Positions 1-10,539 of a DNA stretch of 61,215 nucleotides are shown here, piece by piece. Every line of letters begins with the position of its first letter. Position 1 is the stretch's first letter. The position numbers and the translations under genes were made by a program. The notes under the pieces were generated by a model, which worked only from the letters and a program-made list of their open reading frames with translations, had not been told where the DNA came from and searched no databases. The stretch lies in contig JAJNNY010000108.1 of assembly GCA_022453515.1 (NCBI GenBank), positions 1 to 61,215 on the forward strand, read 5' to 3'. This DNA is from Astrocystis sublimbata (lineage: Eukaryota; Ascomycota; Sordariomycetes; Xylariales; Xylariaceae).

Positions 1-1238
1 CACGATACCATCTGCCTGAAGAGGAGATCGCCCTTGGCCCAGCGTGCTGGCTCTGGGACTACCTTCGACGAAGCAAGGCTGCTGGATTCTTGGTACCTCT
101 GTCTGGAGGCATAGATTCGTGCGCAACTGCCACGATCGTGTTTAGTATGTGTCGACTTGTAGTCTCGGCGCTTGAAGCAGGGAACCAGCAAGTGCGTGAA
201 GACGTGAATAGAATCGCCGCCTTCTCCGAAGAACTTCCACGGACGCCTGAGGAACTATGTGGTCAGATCTTTCATACCCTCTATATGGGGATGAAAAATC
301 AGTCAAGCCATGAAACACGAAAGCGAGCCCAGGACTTGGGTACTCGCATAGGAAGCTATCATAAAGATCCCAACATCGATGAGGTATTTGGGGCGGCAAA
401 GGACGTGCTTTCGAAGAGCACGGGATTCGAGCCTTGCTTCTCGGTCCACGGAGGAGGTGTAGCAGAAAACTTGGCCCTTCAGAACATCCAGTCAAGGGAG
501 CGAATGGTGATTTCTTACTACTTCGCTTCGCTATTGCCGACGGTTCGACAACGGCCTGGTGGTGGTAGTTTGCTCGTTTTGGGTTCCAGTGAGTAATAAG
601 CATCCGATCCAAATCGGTACGGGGAAAGTAGCTAACAAGAAGCAGGCAATGTTGACGAATACCTCAGAGGCTACATTACCAAGTACGATAACTCTTCGGC
701 TGATTTGAACCCGATTGGAGGGCTGTCCAAGTTGGATTTGAATTCATTTCTTGCGTGGGCCACCTTGAGCTTCGACATGCCTATCCTCTCAGAGTTCATT
801 TCTGCAACACCTACTGCTGAGCTGGAGCCGATCACTGAGACCTACACGCAAACGGATGAGGACCAAATGGGCATGACCTATGCTGAGCTATCAATTTTCG
901 GGTCGCTTCGCAAGCAAGAAAAACTCGGGCCTTGCGGAATGTTCGAGCGACTCGTCCACGAATGGGGCGCCGGTAGCGAGCGTAAGCTCAGCCCGCGAGA
1001 GGTTGCCGACAAGGTCAAGCGGTTCTTCTACTTCCACAAAATCAACAGGCACAAGCAGACGGTTGCGACGCCAGCTTATCACGCCGAGAGCTACAGCCCG
1101 GACGACCATAGATTCGACCTGCGGCCGTTCTTGTACCCACCCTCCTTCGGCTCACGGGAGTTCAGAATGATTGACGAGCGGGTCGCGGTTTTAGAGAAGG
1201 CGCTGGAGCAGAAGGGGAAAGTGAATAACCTAGATTAA
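1..1238 (+). CDS. QNS1: Glutamine-dependent NAD+ synthetase, C-terminal part (5' end outside window)
   Basis: This enzyme makes NAD+ from nicotinic acid adenine dinucleotide, ATP and glutamine-derived ammonia in the cytosol. The visible part is the synthetase domain; the N-terminal nitrilase-type glutaminase domain lies upstream of the window. The frame is open from base 3. The ATP-pyrophosphatase loop SGGIDS is at about 108-125, followed by [19 protein letters not shown] and, across the intron, [15 protein letters not shown], all typical of the family. One intron is inferred at 589-645 (GTGAGT donor, GCTAAC branch site, CAG acceptor); it restores the SSNVDE motif. The C-terminus, with [11 protein letters not shown] and RPFLYPPSF, matches eukaryotic Qns1. 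The stop is TAA at 1236-1238. The identification is firm and only the 5' part is missing. Confidence 0.95.
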
Positions 1239-2254
1239 AGGCAATGAAGTGGAGCGTTTCGCTCTCTTACAACAAAGGCTTCCTCTATTAGAGTATACGT
1301 AGTATACGTAAGTAAAGCAAAGCTCACGTTAAGGTTAGATAAAAACAGAGGGGTTTAGGGGTAAACGAAAGGGGACTGAAAACGGGTTAGAAGGTTTGTC
1401 CATACTACAGTACATAGTAGTAGTAGTAGTACTAGTAGGTACGCCTCCAGGTGTCTGCAGGGTGCATATTTTATGCAAAGCTTTTTGCTTTCCAGGGTGT
1501 ACCCCAGTGGGTTAGGATCAGGTGAGGCTTCGTCAGGCTCAGGCTTAAAGCAGCATGACTCAGGTTGCATTTTTATTTCGATTTGGGACGGTAAATCTCT
1601 AGGCTCTGAGTTACCTAGAGTGAAGCAGTTCTGCCAAGTGGCACACACAGATACAGTTCCTACCCTAGTAAAATCGCCAGTGGGGAAGTACCAGCGCTAG
1701 TGACCTATACCGCAATAGGATAAGACCAGAGCTTAGGCCCCACACGGAAGGTCATTTTGCAGCAGATACATGCCCGGAAAAACCCCCTGTATATGGCTGC
1801 ACTAGCGCGGTACTTGGGCTTGGTGAAAGTATATGGGTGGATGATTGTAGTGAGTTGGGTTCGATTCCTAACAGCACTTCGACAGCACTCAGTAGAACAA
1901 CCCAATTGGTATTCGCCGTATAGCTCATTTCCTAGCTTCCTAGGTAGACACCTATCCTACCTAGAGAAGCCCAGATAACGCCCAGCCCCACCTTCAATCC
2001 CCGTCTTTCCTATCTGGGGTAATTGTAAACATGGTTCAGCATATGCAACATCACATCACGTCTAAGAAGATACCAAATGGAATATCTGACTTACAATCAC
2101 TAAGTCCAGTACACCACAGCACATCATAATTCAATCTGAAACTGAACTTGGAATGAGACAAATCCACATACCAAATAACGTCTTGCCAAGTAAACTTTCA
2201 TAAACTTCAAACCCATCGCAAATTACCTACACTACGAAATACTCATCTTGAACC
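1239..2254. other. Intergenic region with TAG/TAC microsatellite
   Basis: No convincing gene is visible. It holds a short duplicated AGTATACGT motif near 1293-1308 and a (TAG)n tract at about 1417-1438. The part next to 2254 is AC-rich and is probably the 5' leader of the Sos7-like gene. Confidence 0.6.
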
Positions 2255-3112
2255 ATGGCGCCGCGTACACCAGAGCAGATCTTGGCCGAGCTCCAAGCTC
2301 TCGTCGCGAAGCAAGAAATCACCATCCTCAAACTGAGCGAACCGATCTCCACCGAGATCGCCCAGCTACAGGCGCAGCCTCAGCGAACATCAGACGTCTC
2401 AAACTCGTCGCTCGACGCCACCACACCCGCGTCACTAGAGGCGGATCTCACACACTACCGCGAGCTGTTCGCCAAGTTGCGCTTCAGCTACGTGGAGCAG
2501 GTGACGAAGGAGAAATTCATCCGCGCCATCGTCGGCGATCCGCCCCTGATCGTCAGCCCCCAGGAGAATGTCGACCTCGAGAAGCAGAACCTGGAGGCCA
2601 AGGCCACGCTCAAGGCCCTGAAGACCGAGGTCGCCGAAATGGTCGCGGAGCTCGAGAGGAAGGCCGTCGACCTGAGCAAGAAGTACGAAAGGATCCAGAC
2701 GGAGACGACGAGGCTCGAGGAACTTCCAGATAAGCTGGCCGAGCTGGAGAGCGCGGTGGGAAAGCTGAGGTCCACTCAAGCTGAGGTGTTGGACCCGAAC
2801 CCTGAACTGAACCTACCGCTGGCGAAGACGCTGGATTTGGTCGAGGCAAAAAAGCGGCAGCGGGACGAGCTCGATCGCCAGCTGGAACAGCTGCAGAACC
2901 AGGTCCCGCGCAAGAGGAAGGAGCTCGAGCGCTTGCATGCGGAGCTGATCCCGCTGGAGACGAAGAGGCAGAATAGCACGGCTGCGGCGAAGGAGGCTAG
3001 GAGGCGGAAAGAGGCTGCGTTGGGTGGTGTCGAGGACGACTTGGAGGAGAGGGGTCGATGGTACCGGGCTGCCGAGGCTGGCCTGAAGCAGATGCTGGAG
3101 ATAGACGCTTGA
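2255..3112 (+). CDS. Sos7-like kinetochore coiled-coil protein
   Basis: This is an uninterrupted 285-residue ORF starting at ATG 2255. After a short N-terminal helix there is a conserved block at about residues 65-100 (HYRELFAKLRFSYVEQVTKE, then an AIVGDPP motif). I recognise this as the signature of fungal Sos7, the Spc7/KNL1-binding kinetochore subunit. The rest is almost continuous coiled coil rich in E, K, L and R (about residues 105-250). In the family the protein dimerises by coiled coils and links the KNL1 branch of the KMN network to the outer kinetochore. The length fits. The call rests on the FAKLRFSYVEQVTKEKF motif only; another coiled-coil protein cannot be fully excluded. Confidence 0.72.
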   Translation: MAPRTPEQILAELQALVAKQEITILKLSEPISTEIAQLQAQPQRTSDVSNSSLDATTPASLEADLTHYRELFAKLRFSYVEQVTKEKFIRAIVGDPPLIVSPQENVDLEKQNLEAKATLKALKTEVAEMVAELERKAVDLSKKYERIQTETTRLEELPDKLAELESAVGKLRSTQAEVLDPNPELNLPLAKTLDLVEAKKRQRDELDRQLEQLQNQVPRKRKELERLHAELIPLETKRQNSTAAAKEARRRKEAALGGVEDDLEERGRWYRAAEAGLKQMLEIDA

Positions 3113-3511
3113 TCTTGGTGTAATCACGATGTCTATGCGATGGTTCCTTGACGATATCATGGCTCTTGAAACAGTGCTATTGAATTCGTAGACGATGATA
3201 TTCCCGCGGCCGTCACAGTTGACTCTTTGCGTCAGGTCCGATAGCCACGCCAGGTCAAGGTTCGAGTGTAGGGCCTGGTCGATACTGAAAATACTCTGCC
3301 ACAACAAAGCAGAGAGGACCCAGCTTGAAGATAACACTGTACCGATCGATTCGACCATCGCACCATCGCACCATCATATTCCGCCGGGCACTACAATAGC
3401 CATCTGCATAGGCCGCCCGAGCTATACAATTACCCAAGCATTTGGCACCCACTCGTTGCAATCACAAATTCTCGATTTTGAATGTTAATTAATTATATTT
3501 TATTTCATCCT
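3113..3511. other. Convergent intergenic region
   Basis: This 399-bp gap lies between the 3' ends of the Sos7-like and GFA genes. The AT-rich stretch near 3483-3515 is probably the GFA 3' UTR. No gene is supported. Confidence 0.55.
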
Positions 3512-4090
3512 TTAGATTCTAGACTTGAAGGTCCCGGCCTTCTTGGCGGTGAAAGTAGCGATGAGGTCCATCAGCGCCGGGGAGAGGCAGTCGTAACTCT
3601 CAAGACCCGCCTTCTTGAATCCGTCCCGGACCTCGGCCATTTTGTCCGGGTCGGATCCCTGCTCGATGATGCTGCTGACGAAAGCCGCGAACTGCGGCTC
3701 CTGCCATCCGTCCTTGCCGGCGCCCTGGCTGAGCTCGGTGTGGACGAAGTCGAGGCCCTTGAATGGGTGGTCGACCTCGATGCGGCCGAACAGGTGCACG
3801 CCGCAGTCCTTGCACGCGTACCGCTGGATAGCCGCGTTGGCGTCGACGATGTGCAGTTTTGATTCGTTGGCGGTGACGGCCAGCTTCTCGCGGGACACCA
3901 CGCCGACGACGCTGAAGAGGGCGTTGGCGGGCTTCCAGCACTTGGAGCAGCCGCAGGCGTGGTTGAAGGCTACGTCGGACGACAGGGTGACCTCGACGGG
4001 GGCGGACTTGCAGTGGCAGGAGAGCTTGCCGCCTGTGAAGTCTGGGGTGCCCTTGTAGCCCGAGCCGATGAGAGGGTGGAGAGACGCCAT
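3512..4090 (-). CDS. S-(hydroxymethyl)glutathione synthase (glutathione-dependent formaldehyde-activating enzyme)
   Basis: An intronless 192-residue ORF from ATG 4090. It belongs to the GFA/CENP-V family, zinc enzymes proposed to speed condensation of formaldehyde with glutathione, the step before formaldehyde dehydrogenase. The zinc ligands are visible in order: CHCKS near residue 25, CGCSKC near 46 and [10 protein letters not shown] near 93. The block [14 protein letters not shown] also matches fungal GFA proteins, and the length is the usual 190-195 residues. It converges with the Sos7-like gene. The reaction is assigned from family knowledge only. Confidence 0.9.
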   Translation of the reverse strand: MASLHPLIGSGYKGTPDFTGGKLSCHCKSAPVEVTLSSDVAFNHACGCSKCWKPANALFSVVGVVSREKLAVTANESKLHIVDANAAIQRYACKDCGVHLFGRIEVDHPFKGLDFVHTELSQGAGKDGWQEPQFAAFVSSIIEQGSDPDKMAEVRDGFKKAGLESYDCLSPALMDLIATFTAKKAGTFKSRI

Positions 4091-4965
4091 CGTGATTCGT
4101 GGTAGGTATTGGGTGTAATATGTGGACCAGATTAATGCGATAACTACACAGGATCAAGAAATGAGAACCCTTCGGGCATCCTCTTCCTATATAATAATCA
4201 CCAGCATCCTCCGATGAAACACTCCCTCCACCTCTGGCATTCGATGCCGCCATCTCTCCTTCGGTATGTGCTCCGATATACCGTCACGCCAAGCCGGGCG
4301 AGAACCCGATATATCCCCGGCACATGGTGGAGAACCGAGGTCACAGACCGATTTATCCCCGGTATCTATAATGAGGCGTTTGATGCCGTCGCCCTGTCCC
4401 GTGAGTTATATAAGCACTCTCGGGGGGGGGGGGGTCCAATCAGACTCGGCAGATGCCTGATTGACGAAACGGTGGCGTTCGGCCTGGGAAACCGTCGGGG
4501 CGCTGTGGAACGAAGCCTCAGTGCGGAATCGGGCCGTGTGGTCTTGACTCTGAATATCTACGATTACCATGCCGATTGATGCGTATCGCGATACAGCCAA
4601 AGTTGAGGATGAGAGGCTATGAAGAGTGCTATAGAAGACTGCGCTTGAGTGCACATACAAGCACTGGGAACATCTCTCCGCATGGAACATGGAGGCTGGT
4701 TTCTGGGACGTGGATTTACTGATAACTATATCTGATCAGGTCTCCAGAACACCAAGGGTGTCCTATTCCTACTCCCATGTCATGCTTAGACCATCTACTA
4801 CTTAGATATAACTCCATGTGACTGTTGCCTACAGAACAGGCATCCTCTGATTGTAGGTGGCAAGGAAAGAACTTGTCTGCTCGTATCACAAAACTCTTCG
4901 CTGTTCAGCCAGCCGGCTGAGACAGCTGTATGATCGAGCTGGGAGTATCCAGCAGTAGGATATAA
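4091..4965. other. Intergenic region with G13 homopolymer
   Basis: The GFA upstream region (minus-strand promoter) and flank. It contains a run of 13 G at 4422-4434 and two CCCCGG motifs near 4315 and 4354. No coding sequence is supported. Confidence 0.5.
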
Positions 4966-5343
4966 TCAGTCGATAACAATGAAGCCTGCAGCTGGTCGCA
5001 GATAGAAACCGTTCATTTCCTGCGGCTCCGCATCGCCAAGGCCACCACTACAAAAATCCATAACCATCTGAACAATGACAGGGTGCTTGTAGGCCTCGTC
5101 GGCATCCGATTTGACGGTGCGAACCGTCTTAAGAACCCAGTCCTTGTTCATCTTCCGTGAGAGGGTTCGTTGATTCATTGTCTGGGTCGCTTCGAGGTGA
5201 CTGTAATTTTCAAGTTGAACCTGGTGGAACCTGAGCTTGTCGTGATCGGCCTGTCGCTCAGGGACATTATCAAGCCAATGCAAATAATGGTGACATTCAA
5301 ACTCACTCATTTCACCATAAATAGGGCCGTCCAGGTGGTGCAT
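4966..5343 (-). CDS. Hypothetical protein, possibly a truncated paralog of the 5869-6321 ORF
   Basis: The first in-frame ATG gives 125 residues (5343 to 4966); the frame stays open upstream to about 5442 without an ATG. I do not recognise the family. The C-terminal half resembles the neighbouring ORF: KDWVLKTVRTVK and VQMVMDF here against LKWVKKTTRQCK and VCMVMDL there, plus a shared FH-hydrophobic pattern upstream. Both are on the minus strand. The missing clear N-terminus suggests either an unrecognised upstream exon or a decayed copy. Confidence 0.4.
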   Translation of the reverse strand: MHHLDGPIYGEMSEFECHHYLHWLDNVPERQADHDKLRFHQVQLENYSHLEATQTMNQRTLSRKMNKDWVLKTVRTVKSDADEAYKHPVIVQMVMDFCSGGLGDAEPQEMNGFYLRPAAGFIVID

Positions 5344-5868
5344 CAATAAAGCAATATCCAACAATATGGTACTATGTATATCCAACGAAGTATAAAGAGA
5401 ATGGGGGGAAACGTGGGAGTAGAGCCTACTAGCGAACGCCAAGAGTGTTCGGGACTAGATCTTCTATCTCTAAGTGACCTCCTGCTAGCCCCGCGCGGCT
5501 GTCGCTGTGCCCTCGGAGAGAGAGGGTCTGTCCGCCCGTAGATGAACATGACAAGAATTGCACACTTGGCAAAGGATTAGGTGTGAAAAATGCGATACGG
5601 GAAAACGAGTCTGAGGCATCCTGTTACAATATCTATCGTAGGCTAGTGATCATTGAGTGCCTCTCCGTCTTTGCGGCAGTCGAACGCCGTCGTCCAATGT
5701 TCTTGTTCTTCGCTTGATGTCGCCGAATGCATGTGCCGCGTTTCCTATCAATCCGCCGGAATTTTTCATTATCTTCCGCCAAATAGGGCGATAATCATGG
5801 CCGATGTTGATCAGTGAAGAATTGATTGGTAGGTATGCCTCCGGCGGAATCCCAGAGGCCAGTCGGTG

Positions 5869-6321
5869 CTAATCGATATCACTTGGGTCTGAGAGGAAGA
5901 TATAATCTCGCCAATAACCCGTCGAATATGGACACATACTACCGAGAAGATCCATAACCATACAAACATCAACAGTGCCTTTGTAAGACCTTCGAGCTCC
6001 CACTTTGCATTGGCGCGTCGTCTTCTTGACCCATTTCAAGAAAGCTTCCTCGTCCGGTGTCGATGGTTCTATCGGCAGCTCAAGAGTTTGGTCGCTTCGC
6101 AGGTAATGAAATATTTCAGGGTCGACCTCGTGAAATCCATAATGAAAAATTTCATAATCATCACCGTCCATCTCCATGAGTTCATGGACCCAGTTGTCAT
6201 AGCGCTCACCGTGAACTTCATGACCTAGTAACCATGAAGAAAATGCGGTCTCGGTAGATCCCATCAATACATTTGTGAAGTTCACCCACATATCCCAAGG
6301 GCTCAAAATCCCACGGGTCAT
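5869..6321 (-). CDS. Hypothetical protein, paralog of the adjacent ORF
   Basis: A 150-residue ORF from ATG 6321, acidic, with Trp/Tyr-rich segments, no signal peptide and no transmembrane helix. No known domain was recognised. It shows patchy similarity to the ORF at 4966-5343 (KWVKKTTRQCK, MVMDL). It lies just downstream of the 2EXR gene on the same strand and could represent a divergent member of the same lineage-specific family. Function is unknown. Confidence 0.45.
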   Translation of the reverse strand: MTRGILSPWDMWVNFTNVLMGSTETAFSSWLLGHEVHGERYDNWVHELMEMDGDDYEIFHYGFHEVDPEIFHYLRSDQTLELPIEPSTPDEEAFLKWVKKTTRQCKVGARRSYKGTVDVCMVMDLLGSMCPYSTGYWRDYIFLSDPSDID

Positions 6322-6486
6322 GGTGTCTTCGTCGGGACCAAGGTCAAATTAACTTGCAGATTCGACGTGCTGAACACTATCATCATCGTACATCCTAGCA
6401 TAAGAGTATGCAAATATTAGGCTAGAAACCATGAAGTCAAGGACCAGGAAGATTTGAGTCGGTGAATCCAACCAGTCGAAATCATC

Positions 6487-7252
6487 TCATGGCGGCCGGT
6501 CTTGGAATACCTGAGGCGAGTCTGGAATACGAAATATGCCATCCTCGGTGTAGGTAGGGCCTTGGATGTTCACTGCAAGCCCTGGAGTCAGTAATTGCCT
6601 TTTACAGTGAAAGGAAGTGCCCATAAAACAGTGTTTTTCAGGTGTCTCGGGAGTATAGGTATCTATTAGGCAATTGATGCTCTCGAGACATGCTAGAAGG
6701 GGTTATGTAAATGACTCTAGGGGGTCGCTCACCGGCAATGCGCTTGATCTTGTGCAACCAGTTTCCGTACTGGTAGTACTTGTTGATCTTGGCGTTAATA
6801 CCCTCCGGGGAGTTGCCTCGAAAGTAGAACATATCTTTTTCCCAATCAACGAAAAAGTACGAAAGATAGAGAGGCTTTTTAACTCTACACCCATTACGGA
6901 CAAAGCGGCCGGTAAAGGCATCCATTTGGCACAGACTTTTTCGGACGTGTTGAAGTTGACGTCCAGCAAGCACAGCTTCTCTGGCTTCCTGGCACACCTA
7001 CACCTGCATCAATGCTCGGATAGTTGGAAACATTTTGCCGTAACATGGATGATCATCATAGCCTATGATTCTGAGACTAACCAGCACCAGACCCCCCATG
7101 CCGTTCATCCGGTCGGATATGACATGTAACAGGGGCTCTCGGGGCAGGCGGAATCTCGACCAAATCATATGTCGAAGTTCAGGTGGGAGCTTATTGAATT
7201 TTGGAAAATTTGTAGCTCCCTTCACTGGGATCTTCTTGCGTCCTTTCTCCAT
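6487..7252 (-). pseudogene. 2EXR-domain protein with in-frame TAG and an introner-like intron
   Basis: The N-terminal part, with FPKFNKLPPELRHMIWSRFR, is the 2EXR (F-box-like) motif found in large fungal families of unknown function. The domain should continue as ALMQV followed by CQEAREAV. Instead the sequence reads CAG GTG TAG GTG TGC CAG, so a TAG at 6998-7000 interrupts an otherwise continuous frame. The six bases GTGTAG look like an inserted imperfect duplication of GTGTGC. Further on, YLSYFFVDWEKDMFYFRG matches the usual second block of this family. A 160-nt intron (6732-6573) precedes a last exon ending in TGA at 6487-6489. The exons total 606 nt, a multiple of three. A 6- or 15-nt intron is too short to be plausible, so the gene is probably inactive or makes a short product. 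Confidence 0.7.
6573..6732 (-). repeat. Introner-like intron (copy 1, in the 2EXR gene)
   Basis: This phase-1 intron (GTGAGC donor, TTGCAG acceptor, 160 nt) is homologous to the second intron of the unrelated HD-domain gene at 39255-39410. Exact shared blocks are the 20 nt at 6639-6658 (CTATACTCCCGAGACACCTG in sense orientation) and the 17-nt GCAATTACTGACTCCAG close to the acceptor. Two nested inverted repeats are visible, an outer CTaGAGTCA/TGACTCCAG and an inner TGTCTCGaGAG/CTCCCGAGACA, each with one mismatch in this copy. Confidence 0.85.
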
Positions 7253-8141
7253 CGGGCGTAGAGGAGCTGTCACTTTTGCCGTGTTGTGGATTCTTGTCGC
7301 CGTCGAATGGGCTGGCTGAGATGAGGTGTTGTGGTTTCTGTGTTTAGAAGAATGTGGTGGATACTAAAAGTAAAACCGGCTGGGGATGGTGAGCTATATA
7401 TAGCATGGAACGGGGACCCTGTTCTAAGGCTATTAAATTACCCTGACCCCGTATTCAGGTGCTTGCACGAAGAAAATTCACCTGCACAAAGCTTGAGAGC
7501 TGCGTAATACGCTAATGTAGGTACAGATCTAAAAGCCACTGCCAACCGTATATGCTATATACATCTCATCATCCCCAACCGGTTTTAAGATACTTTAGTG
7601 CTGGAAAGATGATCCGTCCTGCTTCACAGCCCAAAAAATCCATGGTAGGATGATACTGATCATTTCCCTGTTTGTGCTCCCTCTTTGTATGTGAGAAGGG
7701 ACACAGTATGTTGAATATATTAAAGATCATACAGTGTCTTGGTTGTGATCAAAAGTTGGTCTAATCAAGCCTTTTAGTGCGGTATTGAGATGAATAACTC
7801 CTGCTATAGCAGGTATCTGTAGTAGTTCCACTGGGTGTGTTGAAGTGGTACTAAACTGAGACGTCACTTCTAGGTATGCATCACGGCTCGGTACGTACTA
7901 CATAAGAAGGTCCCCTCCAACTGAACAGTACACACCTATAGCTTATAAGTCATATATGCGGCCGAATCTAGCTCATTTTACAATACTTGTATATGCATTT
8001 GGATTCATGCTAAGTAAGCACTGGGTGTAAACACTGTCGGTCTACCAACTACAAAACCACTGGTCATGTTGTCCAGCTCTCACAGTCTCATACATCAAGG
8101 TTTTTCACTGACCTCGTGAGTGCATCCACACCAGCCCCCCT
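7253..8141. other. Intergenic region
   Basis: No gene is supported. It contains the 2EXR upstream region (TATATATA at about 7394) and the 3' flank of the GMC gene. Confidence 0.5.
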
Positions 8142-10539
8142 TCACGTATCAGCTTTGATCAAATCTGCAGCCTGGAAACGTGATAAGTCAGTATTGGCCA
8201 GCAAACGGGCAGGAAAACGACTCCGACCCCGACTCACCTTCTCCGCAATAGCGTACGTGGTCTGGCAGGTATTTGCACCCACCAACACGGGCATTATACT
8301 AGCATCGACCACGCGCAATCTCTCAAGCCCATAGACCTTCAAATTCTCATCGACGACTCCGCCGAGCTCGCGCGGCATCATCGCGCATGTTCCCACGGGG
8401 TGAAAGTAAGACGGATTGAGATTCCGGCGCAGGAACTCCTTGAGGTCCTCAGGCTCGTTGACAGAGTCGGGCGGCTGCACCTGGCGCGGGGCTAGATCAC
8501 GCAAACGTGTCTCAAAGTAGTATCGCTTCGTGAACCGCAGTATCTCGACCAGGATATCCAGGTCAATTGGGTTTGTGAGCGCTCGGTAGTCGACCAAGGG
8601 CTCGCTTCCGAACGGATCGGTAACGTTGATGTTCACCGTTCCGCGGCTTAGCGGATGTAAATATGCCATGGCTCCGGTGGATGCGCCGCCGCTTAATACG
8701 TGGTTATAGAAGGCTGTGTTGGGCGAGCGGATGGCTGCTGCCATGTTCTTCATTTGCGCTTTGTATCCTGTGATGATTGATGCCAGCTGTTAGTGATGTG
8801 GCGCAGGCGTAGATATGGTGCGACACCAGCACCAACAGGCCTCACATGATCTTGCAACTATGAGACTTACCTGCGATCACAGTGGGATGTGTGCCGTCTG
8901 GAAGCAATGTGGCATGATCTAATTCCTCTAACTTGGATGCGATCTCCTCGAAGGTGTCCGGAGCGATGGCCGGCATGCCAAGCCAAGCAGCAACGTTACC
9001 GACACCAAGAGTATACGGGCCTGAAAACTGATTAGCTGTCGTGCCTGGTGTTTCGCAGCGTTTTGGGGAGTATCATACCAGTCTTGTTGGCTTTCCAGAC
9101 CTCCTGCGCCCAGGCGGAGAAGCTCCGGTTTGAGTAAATGTCGGAAGGGTTTGGGTGCACGGAAAAGTTCTGAACTGCAGTCGTTATGTGAGCATAATCT
9201 ATTTAAAACGGCAACGATCCCAAATCCACACTTACGAACGGTGCTGGCGAATACCATGGGATGATCTTGAAAGTTTTGGCCGACGCCTGGAAGATCGACT
9301 ACAGCCTCTATGCCCGCAGCCTCCAACAGCACACTAGGTCCAATGCCACTTTGCTGAAGCAGCTGCGGTGAGTGGATGGCCCCAGCTGCCACGATGACTT
9401 CTTTATTCGCCTCAATGGTCACAATAGACGTACTGTTTTCAGCCCTCTGCTCGAATGAAACGCCCGTAGCAACCCCGCCATCAAGCGTAATCTTCGTGAC
9501 TTTGGAATCGGTGACCAATTCGAAATTAGTCCTATTACTGCTGGGATCGAAGTGGCCCGTCCTGGCGTACGACCTCTCGATCTTCACCGGGTCCATGAAT
9601 GTCGGGAACCAATACACACCGGCCTTCCCGGAGCCGCTGTCGGAGGGAAAGTCTACCCCCGGAATGTCTCTGAACGCCTCGTACTGTGCCGCTTCACATG
9701 ACATCAGCGTTAACTTGCAAAGTAGCTTAAGATTGTTGCGTACCTAGTGCAGGCCATTGGAATCGCGGCCACGAGGTATGAACGCTCGAGCTGTTGCCCC
9801 AATATGAGGCATCGTAAGTGATGTTGACGGACTTGGCGACAGCATCATCGGGCGGTGAGAAACTAAGGGCCTTCTTTCATTTAGAGCTTTCATCTGCACA
9901 TAAGGGCAATGGGAACGCACCTTCTTGAAATACGGCAGTAAGCCCTCCCATGACCAAGGTGAGTCTTTGCCGAAGAAACTTCCCCACCGATCATAGTCCT
10001 CGGATGTCCCTCGAACGGTCATCATCGCGTTGATCGCCGAACTCCCCCCGACCACCTTACCGACCGTGACGGGGCTGGACCTGTTGTTCAGATTCGGCTG
10101 GCGCACGGAGTTGATGTGGTATGACCAAGCTGGTCCCATTGCCCCAAGACCAGGGTATACCTGACTGATGCTTGGCGAGTCGACTAATGCCGGACATTAG
10201 CGATTCATCATCTTCATCACTGCGAAGGGTCCTATCCCATACCAAGCTTGCCATTTTCAATGACCAGTACCGTTGCTACTTGACGTTATTATCCAAATGC
10301 TGTTGGGTGTTTGGGTTTCACGACAGCTCACATTTTCCATCTGCTGAGAGTCGATCGGCTACTGTTAGGCCGGACGTTCCCGCACCCACGATCACATAGT
10401 CGTATGAAGATCTGGAGGGCGTTTTGCGATTTGGAGACCGAATGTGTTGACCTTGCGCGGGAATGGGAAACGCTGCGTATCCCGTTCCTGCGAACGAAGT
10501 CAGCCATAGGGCAACGTCGAAAATTGTCTTCGGCAACAT
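8142..10539 (-). CDS. Secreted GMC-family FAD oxidoreductase
   Basis: A multi-exon gene from ATG 10539 to TGA 8142. The product has an N-terminal signal peptide, then the FAD-binding YDYVIVGAGTSGLTVADRLS and VLVIENGKL. Next come VGKVVGGSSAINAMMTVRG (GMC signature 1), GAIHSPQLLQQSGIGP (signature 2) and DLPGVGQNFQDHP. The C-terminal domain has YFHPVGTCAMMP with the catalytic His and ends ANTCQTTYAIAEKAADLIKAD. Introns were placed at 10331-10276, 10242-10184, about 9920-9868, about 9742-9690, and four more before the C-terminus; each keeps phase and joins conserved blocks. The family oxidises alcohols or polyketide/terpenoid alcohols using FAD and O2. The substrate is unknown; the position beside a P450, an SDR and a UstYa gene suggests a role in secondary metabolism. 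Confidence 0.9.

Noticed and set aside
4422..4434. G13 run as a regulatory site
   Set aside because: A single homopolymer, whose length may itself be a sequencing error; no further support.
6998..7012. 15-nt or 6-nt intron removing the TAG in the 2EXR gene
   Set aside because: Far below the minimal fungal intron length and without a branch site.
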